Shown: positions 26,167 to 34,795 of the stretch, piece by piece
Layout: each line of letters starts with the position of its first letter
How positions within the stretch are numbered: position 1 is the stretch's first letter
Assembly: GCA_046350595.1 (NCBI GenBank)
Contig: JAXMAC010000010.1
Span: 1 to 54,143, forward strand
Direction of reading: 5' to 3'
Length of the DNA stretch: 54,143 nt
Source: JAHFOW01 sp046350595
GTDB taxonomy: Bacteria > Planctomycetota > Brocadiia > Brocadiales > Brocadiaceae
Notes under the pieces: generated by a model
Told to the model about the DNA's origin: nothing
What the model saw: the letters and a program-made list of their open reading frames with translations, nothing else
The model's database searches: none
Position numbers and translations under genes: made by a program

Positions 26167-27768
26167 ATGATAAAGAAATTTTTGCCTGCTTTTTCAGTAG
26201 TAACGGTACTTGCTGCATTACAGATTGGGTCAATTTTTCATGGTGCGCAAGGACAATCCCCTGTCGGCCAGGAAAGATTTTTCCCATTTAGCCGTTCCAC
26301 CTTTGCGTCAAAAGAAGCGGGCAAGGATGTGCGTCCGTTTTATCCGGCAGATCGAGGGGTAAGGTATCCCTTGGCAGCCCAATCAGTGCTTGTACCCGTA
26401 ATTGGTGACAATGTGAATGTAATTGGTGCGAATGACGTGAGGATGCGGGCAAAAATCGGTGGTAAAAAAGTCTTCACATGCAATCCGGGGAAACAAAGCC
26501 CGCAGAATGAAACATCCTTAGCTGTAAACCCCAACAATCAAAACAATTTAGTCGGTGGAGTGAATGACTACCGTTTATATGTGCCCAGTGAAAACCGTTA
26601 TGATGGCGGCGGTGGATTTTTCCGTTCAACGGATGGCGGCAAGAATTGGACGGCCGGAAATTTGCCAGGCCTGGTAACGGCAGATCCGAATGCGCCGGGT
26701 ATTTATGAAACAGCCGGAGACCCAGCTGTTGCTGCCGGCCCGGACAACGTTTTCTGGTATGCCAATATTACGTTTAACCGAAGCGATGATGCCAATGCAG
26801 TAGCAGTAAGCCGGTCAACCGATGGCGGCGCCACGTGGAAGACAACTTTTGTCATTCAAACTTCAGCCGAAGAGGGTAAAACGCTTTTCAATGATAAAGA
26901 ATGGATTGCAGCCGACCCAAAAGATTCAAAGAGAGCGTATGTTACGTGGACACAGTTCAACTATAATGCAAAGGGTAACTACATTTCGTCACTCATCGTC
27001 TATTCCAAAACCACCGATGGCGGCAAAACGTGGAGCACACCTCAACAGGTTACGCCGGAACTCTATAATCAGGGCTCCGTTGTATACATTGATTCAGGCG
27101 GCAATGTCCATGTTGTCTGGGAGTCGTATAATGCAGCCCTGTACAAAGACGGCATAGCGTATGCGATGAAGCCTAACGGAAGCGATACCTTTGGCGATAC
27201 AAAATTCCTGGCAGTGGATGATGATATAATGGATCCTTTGGGATGGGCAGAATTCCGCACAAATAGTTACCCGTCTTTTACCGTAGATGGAAACAACCTC
27301 CACATTGTGTGGTCAAACTGGAATGGCAGGAACGCCGATATTGTTTACCTCCATTCGACTGATGGCGGTGTTACCTGGAAAGACCCAAAGACAATTGCCG
27401 GCGGCAGGTCAGACCAATTTTTCCCATGGGTTGGCGCTGACAAGGGAAAGGTCTTTGTAAGTTACATGGATCACAAGGGTGAAAAAAGGTCGCGCTACCA
27501 CATGTCCATCATAGCTTCAAATGACAACGGTGATACATGGTCAGCGCCTGTCAAAATCACTACCCGAAGTTCAGATCCGTCTAAGGGCAATTATTTTGGG
27601 TATCCAAATTGTGCACCGGGCTTCATTGGTGATTACACAGGTATTGCTGCTGGAAGTGATGGTGTCGCACATCCGTTTTGGACAGATATCCGAAAGGGGA
27701 ATAGTCCCGGCGACCCCGGTACAACGTATGATCAGGACCCATACACGGCAACGGTTACTATTCCCTAA
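26167..27768 (+). CDS. Secreted BNR/Asp-box (sialidase-fold) protein
   Basis: I choose the ATG at 26167 because AGGAG stands eight bases upstream; it gives 533 residues. A signal peptide is clear (KKFLPAFSVVTVLAALQIGS). The mature protein has at least five Asp-box motifs, STDGGKNW, STDGGATW, TTDGGKTW, STDGGVTW and NDNGDTW, spaced along a six-bladed-propeller-like body. I cannot see the arginine triad and FRIP motif of true sialidases, so enzymatic activity is uncertain. It is the gene before the moxR cluster and probably acts outside the cytoplasm. Confidence 0.82.
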   Translation: MIKKFLPAFSVVTVLAALQIGSIFHGAQGQSPVGQERFFPFSRSTFASKEAGKDVRPFYPADRGVRYPLAAQSVLVPVIGDNVNVIGANDVRMRAKIGGKKVFTCNPGKQSPQNETSLAVNPNNQNNLVGGVNDYRLYVPSENRYDGGGGFFRSTDGGKNWTAGNLPGLVTADPNAPGIYETAGDPAVAAGPDNVFWYANITFNRSDDANAVAVSRSTDGGATWKTTFVIQTSAEEGKTLFNDKEWIAADPKDSKRAYVTWTQFNYNAKGNYISSLIVYSKTTDGGKTWSTPQQVTPELYNQGSVVYIDSGGNVHVVWESYNAALYKDGIAYAMKPNGSDTFGDTKFLAVDDDIMDPLGWAEFRTNSYPSFTVDGNNLHIVWSNWNGRNADIVYLHSTDGGVTWKDPKTIAGGRSDQFFPWVGADKGKVFVSYMDHKGEKRSRYHMSIIASNDNGDTWSAPVKITTRSSDPSKGNYFGYPNCAPGFIGDYTGIAAGSDGVAHPFWTDIRKGNSPGDPGTTYDQDPYTATVTIP

Positions 27769-27825
27769 CGGTAATTTTAAAATTTTCATTCACAAACGAA
27801 TAAATTTGTGGTAAAAACTAATACT

Positions 27826-27906
27826 GCGTTGGTGTCGGGGAAAAGCCTTGGTAGCACCGTGCTCAGTTTTGGGCTTATCTGAGCTGCTTCGACACCAACG
27901 CTTTTT
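27826..27906 (+). terminator. Structured rho-independent-like terminator
   Basis: A 12-bp perfect stem, GCGTTGGTGTCG (27826-27837) with CGACACCAACGC (27890-27901), is followed by TTTTT. The 52-base interior holds a second stem, GCTCAG/CTGAGC (27861-27866 with 27879-27884). It lies 58 bases after the stop of the Asp-box protein gene. The internal structure is larger than a simple terminator needs, so a small structured RNA is also possible. Confidence 0.7.
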
Positions 27907-27971
27907 ATATATAAATCTTTTCCCCGCGTCCTTTGCGTTCTTTGCGGTGAGAGCTATATTTAAAACAATTT

Positions 27972-28982
27972 ATGACCAACTCCGAAATCGAAAAAACAGA
28001 CCGCCAGGCCATAGATAAGATTGTCAATGGCCGTTTACAGATAAAAAAAGAAATCGCAAAGGTAATTATTGGGCAGGATGCAGTCATTGACGACCTCCTT
28101 ATCGCCCTCTTTTGCAAAGGACACTGTCTTTTTGTGGGAGTGCCAGGGCTTGCAAAAACACTCCTGGTAAGCACCCTTGCGGAAGTCTTAAACATGAGGT
28201 TTAATCGTATCCAGTTTACGCCCGACCTCATGCCCGCCGACATCACGGGTACTGATATCCTGGAACAAGACCACGCATCGGGAAAGCGCTTTTTCAAATT
28301 TATCAAAGGACCTATCTTTTCGAATATCCTCCTTGCCGACGAGATTAACCGTACGCCGCCAAAAACGCAGGCTGCTTTACTTCAGGCAATGCAGGAATAT
28401 AAGGTTACCGCGAGCGGCACAACCTACAATCTTGATCTCCCTTTTATCGTTTTTGCAACACAGAATCCCATTGAGCAGGAAGGTACGTATCCCCTGCCCG
28501 AGGCGCAACTTGACCGGTTTATGTTCCAGATCAACGTACAGTATCCGTCGAAAGAGGAAGAAATCGAGATTGTAAGGACTACGACATCTGCCTTTAAACC
28601 AACGGTCAATAAGATATTCAGTCCCGAAGAAATAACAGGTCTCCAGGAACTCGTCGCCAGGGTGCCTGTTGCCGATTATGTGCTCGAATACGCAATACGA
28701 TTGGTGCGTGCATCGAGACCAATGGACGCCAGTTCCCCTGATTTTATAAAGAAGTGGATTAGCTGGGGGGCGGGCCCGCGCGCATCTCAATATCTCATTC
28801 TCGGAAGCAAGGCGCGTGCACTGCTCGACGGCAGGTATGCCGCCACCTGCAATGACATACGTGCCATTGCCAAACCCATCCTTCAACATCGTATTATTAC
28901 CAACTTCCACGCCGAGGCCGAAGGAAAGACATCGTTGGGTATTATTGAACAAATACTCGACACCACAAAGGAACACAGTTAA
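27972..28982 (+). CDS. MoxR-family AAA+ ATPase
   Basis: A 336-residue AAA+ chaperone-like ATPase of the MoxR family. Walker A is GVPGLAKT (near 57-64), Walker B is LADEINRTPPKTQAALLQAM, and sensor 1 lies in FATQNPIEQEGTYPLPEAQL; the C-terminal lid is complete. MoxR proteins work with VWA-domain partners to mature or insert cofactors into target complexes. The DUF58 gene follows 202 bp later and a BatA-like gene lies beyond the IS nest, which is the classic partner set. Confidence 0.95.
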   Translation: MTNSEIEKTDRQAIDKIVNGRLQIKKEIAKVIIGQDAVIDDLLIALFCKGHCLFVGVPGLAKTLLVSTLAEVLNMRFNRIQFTPDLMPADITGTDILEQDHASGKRFFKFIKGPIFSNILLADEINRTPPKTQAALLQAMQEYKVTASGTTYNLDLPFIVFATQNPIEQEGTYPLPEAQLDRFMFQINVQYPSKEEEIEIVRTTTSAFKPTVNKIFSPEEITGLQELVARVPVADYVLEYAIRLVRASRPMDASSPDFIKKWISWGAGPRASQYLILGSKARALLDGRYAATCNDIRAIAKPILQHRIITNFHAEAEGKTSLGIIEQILDTTKEHS

Positions 28983-29021
28983 GTTTGTGGTATTAAATCA
29001 GGCCTTCTGCGACTTTTTATC

Positions 29022-29050
29022 TGTAGAGCGACGAGGCTCGTCGCTCTACA
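29022..29050. repeat. 14-bp-arm palindrome between moxR and the DUF58 gene
   Basis: TGTAGAGCGACGAG, one G, then CTCGTCGCTCTACA form a perfect hairpin. About 80 bases further on (29129-29168) is a second dispersed repeat (AGGGTGCGGCTACATTTGAA...) that recurs at about 30990-31025. No coding sequence in this 200-base gap. Confidence 0.85.
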
Positions 29051-29184
29051 AACATTTTTTTTATGTCACCCTGAAATCGTGAAAATATTTATGTCCATGT
29101 AGTTGCATGGCTTTATGCCTGCGCCTTCTCACCCATGAAGGGTGCGGCTACATTTGAATTTTCGAGCCGGAGATAAAAAACACC

Positions 29185-30090
29185 ATGCCAGAAAATCCCT
29201 TTGATCCCGTAACGTTGTCAAAGATCGCCAACATGGAATTACGTGCCCGGCTTGTGGTAGACGGAGTCCTGTCCGGTATTCATAAAAGTCCTTTCAAGGG
29301 TTCCAGCATCGAATTTCTGGAGCACAAGGAATATTCGCCCGGAAATGAGATAAAACATATTGACTGGAAGGTACATGCACGGACAGATAAATATTACATC
29401 AAAGAGTTTGAAGAAGAAACGAATCTTAAGTGCTACATATTCATTGACACCAGCGGGTCAATGGGGTACAAATCAACCGGCATCAGCAAGCTGGAATATG
29501 CCTCTACTCTGGCAGCTTCACTGTCGTATTTATTATTAAATCAATCTGATCTTGTTGGCATGATCAGCTTTGGCGATAAAATCGTGCAGTATGTTCCTCC
29601 ACGGTCACGTATTACCCATCTCCATGTGCTCCTGAATACGCTGACAACCCTGAAAACAGGGGGAAAATCCAATATCAGTGGCATACTGAATGAATTTGTC
29701 GAGAAGATTGGCCGTCGTTCCCTGGTTATCATCATATCTGATTTCCTTGATGACATAAAAAAAATCATTCATCAATTAAAATACTTTCAGGTCAAAAAAA
29801 ATGAAATTATCTTATTTCATATCCTCGATCCCTATGAGCTGACATTTCCTTTTGAGACTACTACGTATTTCGAATCCATGGAAGACGACCGCCGCATCCT
29901 TGCAGAACCAAAATCTATTAAAGACCGATACCTTGCAGAACTCAACCGTTATCTTGAACAATTCAAACAGTCCTGCCTTGAGAATCGGATCGACTACTGG
30001 CTTATCAATACGACAACCCCCCTTGACCAGACACTCATTAAATTTCTGGCAAGAAGAGAAAGCGCCCCGCGTCCATCTCATAAAGGCTAA
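29185..30090 (+). CDS. DUF58 / VWA-like protein
   Basis: A 301-residue cytoplasmic DUF58 protein with the family core EFLEHKEYSPGNEIKHIDWK (about 45-64) and a VWA metal-site-like DTSGSMGY (near 92). These proteins are partners of MoxR ATPases and are thought to bind targets through the MIDAS-like site. It is co-directional with moxR. The next expected partner, the VWA membrane protein, is displaced to 34796. Confidence 0.93.
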   Translation: MPENPFDPVTLSKIANMELRARLVVDGVLSGIHKSPFKGSSIEFLEHKEYSPGNEIKHIDWKVHARTDKYYIKEFEEETNLKCYIFIDTSGSMGYKSTGISKLEYASTLAASLSYLLLNQSDLVGMISFGDKIVQYVPPRSRITHLHVLLNTLTTLKTGGKSNISGILNEFVEKIGRRSLVIIISDFLDDIKKIIHQLKYFQVKKNEIILFHILDPYELTFPFETTTYFESMEDDRRILAEPKSIKDRYLAELNRYLEQFKQSCLENRIDYWLINTTTPLDQTLIKFLARRESAPRPSHKG

Positions 30091-30521
30091 ATAATACATG
30101 GTGGAACTTACCACGGAAATGCCTGGCGCAGCGAAGCCGCAACCAAATTCGAAATACGAATATCGAAATATGAAACAAATTCAAATGACAAAAAACTCAA
30201 TGCTCAAAACTTTACGTAAGCATAATCTAATCAATGCCTTACAGTTATGCATTTTGAAAAACACGCAAAAAAACAAGAAGTTGATGGATTGTAGTACGGA
30301 ATATCATGGAAAACAGTAGACAAAGGGCATTGAAAACGTGTATGTTGTACATTAAACGTTAAGAAATTTCAAAGCCGTGTAGAGACACAATGCATTGCGT
30401 CTCTCCCATCTGTTTGTTTGTAGTGGCGACTTCAGTCGCTTCCTTGTGATGGACAATATGCAGGTATGACGACTGAAGTCGTCACCACAAACTTGAAGTA
30501 TAGGAATTTCAAACAAGCCAT

Positions 30522-30549
30522 GTAGTGGCAATTCATGAATTGCCACTAC
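30522..30549. repeat. 28-bp palindrome, core AATTCATGAATT, copy 1
   Basis: Perfect palindrome with outer arms GTAGTGGC / GCCACTAC and core AATTCATGAATT. Exact copies lie at 46147-46174 and 53983-54010. Here it is preceded by TATAGGAATTTCAAAC and followed by an AT-rich tail with CTAATTTAAAATTTAG. Confidence 0.95.
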
Positions 30550-30808
30550 ACTGTTAAAAAGTCACCGAATACCTAATTTAAAATTTAGTAGCGTAGAATA
30601 TTGGAGACCTGCATACAGAAGCAAGATAAAATCTTGTCTCTTGCTCGTCATGTCTGGTTTCTCATGAAAGGCCCAATGACTAAATTTCCAAATTTTACTC
30701 CGTAGGAGTGCCGCAGGTTGGATTGAGGAACGAAACCCAACATTTTTCATGAAGAATATCACGTATTGTTGGGTTTCGCTATACTCAACCCATCCTACAC
30801 AACATTAT

Positions 30809-30969
30809 GAGCTTTTGTAAAAAAGTCAGTTTTAAGTGTCATTGCGAGCGAAGCGAAGCAATCTTTCTCTAAAAAATAATGATAGGGGTTTGCTTCTCTT
30901 TGCTCGCAACTTCGGCTTCAGTCGTTCCTCCTTCGCAATGACACGACAGCAGGCTTTTTGCACAGGCTC
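30809..30969. mobile_element. MITE-like inverted-repeat element, second copy
   Basis: The left end GAGCTTTTGTAAAAAAGTC leads into TGTCATTGCGAGCGAAGCGA. The right end reads TGACACG...CTTTTTGCACAGGCTC. It matches the element at 1698-1831 in both ends and internal arms but is more diverged, with a different centre (GTTTGCTTCTCTTTGCTCGC). No clear target duplication is visible. Confidence 0.55.
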
Positions 30970-31133
30970 TTTACGACTGCGACTTCGCACCCATAAAGGG
31001 TGCGGCTACATTTGAATTTTCGAGCCAGCGTTTTGTTATAGGATAGACAGTAAAATTGTGCGGACGCTTCTATTAGCGTTCTCCGCGCCCTTTGCGGTGA
31101 ACTATTACAAACATTTAAGGAAGGAGAGAGATT

Positions 31134-31694
31134 ATGAGTAATAAAAAATGTTTATTTGTGCTGTTTTTTGTGCTTTCGCTGGGGTATTCGGCGTTTACCA
31201 ATATCTCATCGGCTGCATGGACAACAACGACGGTGGACAGCGCTGGAGATGTAGGCCATTGTACCTCCATAGCGCTGGACGGAGCAGGCAAGGCATACAT
31301 TGGCTATTTGGATAATACGAACGGCTATCTCAAGTATGCCACCAACGCCTTTGGTTACTGGGATACCCAAACGGTAGATATGGAATCTGCAGGGGCTTAT
31401 TCCTCACTAGCAATTGATAAGTATGATAATGTGCATATAAGTTACTACGACCTGAAGAACCGCGACCTGAAATATGCCACGAATGCCACAAACTCCTGGG
31501 TAATCAGGACGGTGGATTTGAAAGGAAGGGTGGGAGAATATTCCTCTCTAGCGGTTGATTTGACAGGTCATGTGGGTATCAGCTACTTCGACCGTACGAA
31601 CTATAACCTGCGTTATGCAAACTCTTTGGTTCCTTATGGCGCCGTAAACACAAGGCCTTTAAAACCAATGTCACGCATACGACATAAAAATTAA
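31134..31694 (+). CDS. Small secreted repeat protein, possibly truncated
   Basis: A 186-residue protein with an excellent ribosome site (GGAAGGAGAGAG) and a signal peptide (LFVLFFVLSLGYSAFTNISS). The mature part is three tandem units of about 40 residues with the pattern SSLAIDKYDNVHISYYD, ..LKYATNA.., W..RTVD. This resembles blades of a beta-propeller. Three blades cannot close a propeller, and the last unit ends abruptly just before a repeat, so the gene may be a 3'-truncated copy of a longer one. It has no Asp boxes, unlike the protein at 26167. Function unknown. Confidence 0.7.
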   Translation: MSNKKCLFVLFFVLSLGYSAFTNISSAAWTTTTVDSAGDVGHCTSIALDGAGKAYIGYLDNTNGYLKYATNAFGYWDTQTVDMESAGAYSSLAIDKYDNVHISYYDLKNRDLKYATNATNSWVIRTVDLKGRVGEYSSLAVDLTGHVGISYFDRTNYNLRYANSLVPYGAVNTRPLKPMSRIRHKN

Positions 31695-31775
31695 TTACAG
31701 ATGAGGTAGTGTTTGGCTGTTTGTAGTGGCGACTTCAGTCGCTTCCTTGAATGTATAGGAATTTCAAACGGCCAT

Positions 31776-31803
31776 GTAGTGGCAAGGCGCGCCTTGCCCT
31801 TAC
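31776..31803. repeat. Palindrome with core AAGGCGCGCCTT, degenerate copy
   Basis: Same context as the palindrome at 30522 (TATAGGAATTTCAAACGGCCAT before it, CTAATTTATTAGTAGCG after it), but the core is AAGGCGCGCCTT instead of AATTCATGAATT. The right arm is damaged (GCCCTTAC instead of GCCACTAC). It lies between the small secreted protein and the decayed IS. Confidence 0.8.
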
Positions 31804-32496
31804 GCTGTTATAGAACTTGCCGAAGGCTAATTTATTAGTAGCGTTGTCAAGTGGAGACCTGACAAAACCCTCCATTTTATAGTTATGTCATGCATCAAAA
31901 CCGTTGTAGTAATAGGCAAGCCGAATCTTGGTAACGTTCAGCGCTCCGGCTTTACTCCACTTGCTCTGTTACCCTCATGTTAACCGTACGCATAACTCGT
32001 TCTACTTTTACTTGTCGTCTTACCCATTAGTCTTTTTTCTATAGCCGTAAACATGTCAGGCTTGGCATTCTCAAGGTATGAAACAGTATGGGCATATCCC
32101 TTTGCCAAACAATACTTAATTACTTCTTCCATTATATTCCTCTTGGATTCAATCATCTTCTCGATCGTCTTCTGACAATCAACTAATGGCCGTATCGCAC
32201 ATATCTCCATAAGCTCCGACATCACATGCAGCCATTCTGTACCCTTACGCCTGACACCGTCCTGCCGCCGGACATACTTCGCCTGATACGGTATATGCCA
32301 CAAGCAACGCGCTGGATAAGTATCTTGACCTTATCTTTCAAAACCATCCAAAATAGAAGTATCTCCATCGGTGATCAAAGAAATTAGGGAAATCTCTTGA
32401 GTACCTCAATACTCTTATGAAAAAGCCTATCCCACCCACCATTGTAATTTCCTATGTCAAGGCCTGCTACCCTCACGCCTCCGCCTCTCTTATATT

Positions 32497-33874
32497 GGGT
32501 CTTCTCCTTATCGAGTGGGTAAAATGAGGGGAAAAAATTCATAGAACCCTCTATAAGACAGTGTTTTTTGCTTGTTTGAGCGTCTAAAAATATGATATAA
32601 ATCTGCATGAGAAAAAAACGGTCACTGTATGATGCATATCACTTCCCTGGTTTTAAACCACAGCGCAGGGTATCAGGCATTTTTGGTGACCCCAATGCCT
32701 TAGTGATTAAGTTCAGCCGGCAGGGAAAAAAACAGTTTGCGGTGCTTGTAACAGAGTTCACCGTACCTTCTACGACCGCAAGGATAGACAAGTTCGCGAT
32801 CTATCCTGCGGCAATAGGCGTGTGTACATCGAGCTTGAGATTCGACGCGTTTTCTGTCTGAGTTGCAACAAGGTGAAACAAGAGAAGCTGGCATTCCTTG
32901 CGGATAACCCTTTCTACACAAACCGCTTTGCCTTCTATGTTGGCAAGCGATGCAACACACAGACGATTAAAGACGTTGCCCGGGAATTACACCTTGACTG
33001 GAAGACCGTCAAGGAACTCGAAAAGCAGTACATGAGGGAGAAACTCCGCCATGCCGGAAAACCAAGTCCGAAGGTAATCGGTATTGATGAAATTTCTATT
33101 CGCAAAGGCCATATCTACCGCATCGTAGTAAGCGACCTGGAGAAGAAGCGTGCGATTTGGTTTGGTGGCAAAGACCGTTCAGAAGAAAGCATGAATCTTT
33201 TCTATGACGGGCTGGGGATACAAAAAGCCAAGAAAGTACGGCTTGCGGTTATGGACATGTGGAAAGCTTTTGAAAACTCCACCCGCCAGCACGCACCACA
33301 GGCTGCCATCCTTTACGATAAGTTTCATGTCATAAGACATCTGAACGAGGCATTGGACAAAGTGAGAAAGAGCGAATATACCAGACTGACCGGCAAAGAT
33401 CGTAAGTTCATTAAAGGCCAGAAATACACACTTCTCTCTCATCGTGAGAATCTCACGATAGACGGGAGAAAGGCATTAAAGACGCTTCTGACTGCTAACA
33501 AGCGACTAAACACTGCCTATGTCCTCAAAGAGACGTTCGGACAGTTGTGGAGCTATACGTCAGAGGCTTGGGCTAGAAAGTTTTTTGATAACTGGAAAGC
33601 CTCATTAAAATGGCAACGGCTTAAACCGTATGAAAAATTCGCAGAACTGGTTGAACGCCACTTTGATGGCATTGCCGCATTCTGCAAACCTGAAAATAAG
33701 GTCTCGCTTGGATTCGTCGAAGGTCTGAACAACAAAATTAGGGTTATTCAACGTCGAGCTTATGGTTTACGAGACGAAGAATATCTCCGGCTCAAAATCT
33801 TGACCTGTATGCTGCCTGATATCTAATTCAGTACAAAAATGGCTCATTTTACCCACTCGATAGGGAGAAGACCC
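32497..33874 (+). mobile_element. ISL3-family insertion sequence, apparently complete (1378 bp)
   Basis: The ends are inverted repeats of about 32 bp with one mismatch, reading inward GGGTCTTCTCC(T/C)TATCGAG and on through TGGGTAAAATGAG. It is flanked by the 8-bp direct repeat CTTATATT (32489-32496 and 33875-33882), the target duplication size known for ISL3. Removing the element plus one copy of the repeat rejoins the host frame precisely as FVQYK-RGGGV. The single transposase gene inside has a complete catalytic part. Good ends and a perfect duplication indicate recent insertion. Confidence 0.93.
32607..33826 (+). CDS. ISL3-family DDE transposase, apparently expressed by -1 frameshifting
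   Basis: The N-terminus reads from ATG 32607 (YHFPGFKPQRRVSGIFGDP, typical of ISL3). At the seven-A run 32726-32732 the homology moves to the -1 frame and continues with CGACNR, VRDLSCGNRRVYIELEIRRV, CLSCNK and DNPFYT to the stop at 33826. The zero-frame reading is GGA-AAA-AAA-C, so A_AAA_AAA is a canonical slippery heptamer. The fused product would be 406 residues, normal for ISL3. DDE residues are in view: IDEISIRKG, AVMDMWKAF and FVEGLNNKIR. A spontaneous indel in the A-run would look the same. Without a shift, only an internal start at 32822 gives a truncated 334-residue protein lacking the zinc finger. Confidence 0.85.
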
Positions 33875-34500
33875 CTTATATTGTACAAATACCTTGAGTT
33901 CCTTGCCTCGTTTTGCTATCCCCTTCATGCCTACACCTGTCCCGTCTGCTTCCCCCAGGGAAGTTCCTTGTCGTCCACTTTGAAATCTATTTCTGATGCC
34001 GTCTTCTGCACTGCTTTCCATATCGTCATCTTGTCTACTGTCCACCCAAACATGGTTACGATCTTCTTCGCAACACGGTATGTCGTTAACGACCCTACCA
34101 GCCTTCCGGTATGTCTCCGCCGGTATTCGCTTCATCGGCTCTATCCCCAGAAGCTTACGAGTTATATACATCTTATGCCCACACTTCTTGCACTGAATCT
34201 GTAATTGTTGCAATCTCACCCACTGAAATACCGTCAGTATCTTCGTTTCCTTCCATGCCTTGTCTTCCAGATAAACTCCTTGTCATTGCCATATCTTTCA
34301 CAGCAGAACGGCTTCCTGAATTGCACCATTGCATATTCCCCAAACCCTATGAGCACCTTCTGGATAAAATCCGTCAAAATCTGCGGTAGCAACTTGCAAA
34401 ATGCTGCTAGTACCGTCACTAAACTGCTATTCGCCATCTCCACGCTAAATTGACAATCAAATTCTATTGTGATACTATTACTACATGAAATACCACCCAT

Positions 34501-34795
34501 TTTGCCCTCCTTTTCTTTATGGTTTAATTTTTCGTTAATATCATTTTTACCATAAATGGAGGGCAATTTCTTTTTCTAAGTCTCTCTTTTTCTACTCTAC
34601 CAATTTATTGCATAGGAATTTTCATTATTATTTATGCGGTTTTTGAGGCGGTGTTGGTAAGACAAGCGTCTCGCTTGTCCTGTATCTGTTTGTTGCTTTT
34701 GGTTTGGTCAACAGGGACGGTTGACCTACCATTTCTTTTAACTTGAGGTATTTTATCCTGTTAATTCTGTCTAACCATTATGGAAAATATTTTGC
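34501..34795. other. Intergenic region upstream of the BatA-like gene
   Basis: It holds the right-hand inverted end of the decayed IS (near 34552-34563) and two small hairpins: GACAAGCG/CGCTTGTC (about 34663-34681) and GGTCAAC/GTTGACC (about 34708-34728). No gene is visible. If the IS nest entered an operon, the promoter of the BatA-like gene may now lie here, but I cannot identify one. Confidence 0.5.

Larger units (their letters stand above)
30091..31133. other. Repeat-rich non-coding kilobase
   Basis: I see no gene here. In order it contains: AT-rich unique-looking sequence (30100-30340); a TAAGAAATTTCAAAGCCG block with palindrome around CAATGCATTG (30359-30410); a GTGGCGACTTCAGTCG inverted pair (30421-30487); a GAATTTCAAAC block with palindrome 30522-30549; a hairpin of GGTTGGATTGAG...AACCCATCC type (30714-30795); a MITE-like element (30809-30969); the AGGGTGCGGCTACATTTGAA repeat (about 30998-31025); and a CGCCCTTTGCGGTGAA segment just before the next gene. 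Confidence 0.7.
31888..34500 (-). pseudogene. Decayed IS transposase, interrupted by an ISL3-like element
   Basis: Pieces of one transposase read on the minus strand in shifting frames. The N-terminus starts at 34500, with AGGAGG before it, and includes CERYGNDKEFIWKTRHG. A zinc-ribbon part follows (CKKCGHKMYITRKLLGIEP), then ADGTGVGMKG and KELKVFVQYK. After the insertion come RGGGVRVAGLDIGNYNGGWD, ITDGDTSILDG, WHIPYQAKYV and finally AYYYNGFDA ending at TGA 31888-31890. At least three frameshifts and a stop are present. Inverted CCCTCCATTTA-like ends lie near 31868-31879 and 34552-34563. The zinc-ribbon and DGTGV pattern recalls UPF0236/ISKra4-type transposases, but I cannot fix the family. 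Confidence 0.75.

Noticed and set aside
30098..30319. 73-codon open frame after the DUF58 gene
   Set aside because: Low-complexity AT-rich sequence next to repeats, with no domain or ribosome site; likely chance.
30345..31133. Possible CRISPR array because of many short repeats
   Set aside because: The repeats are different palindromes with irregular spacing and no uniform spacers; no cas genes are nearby.
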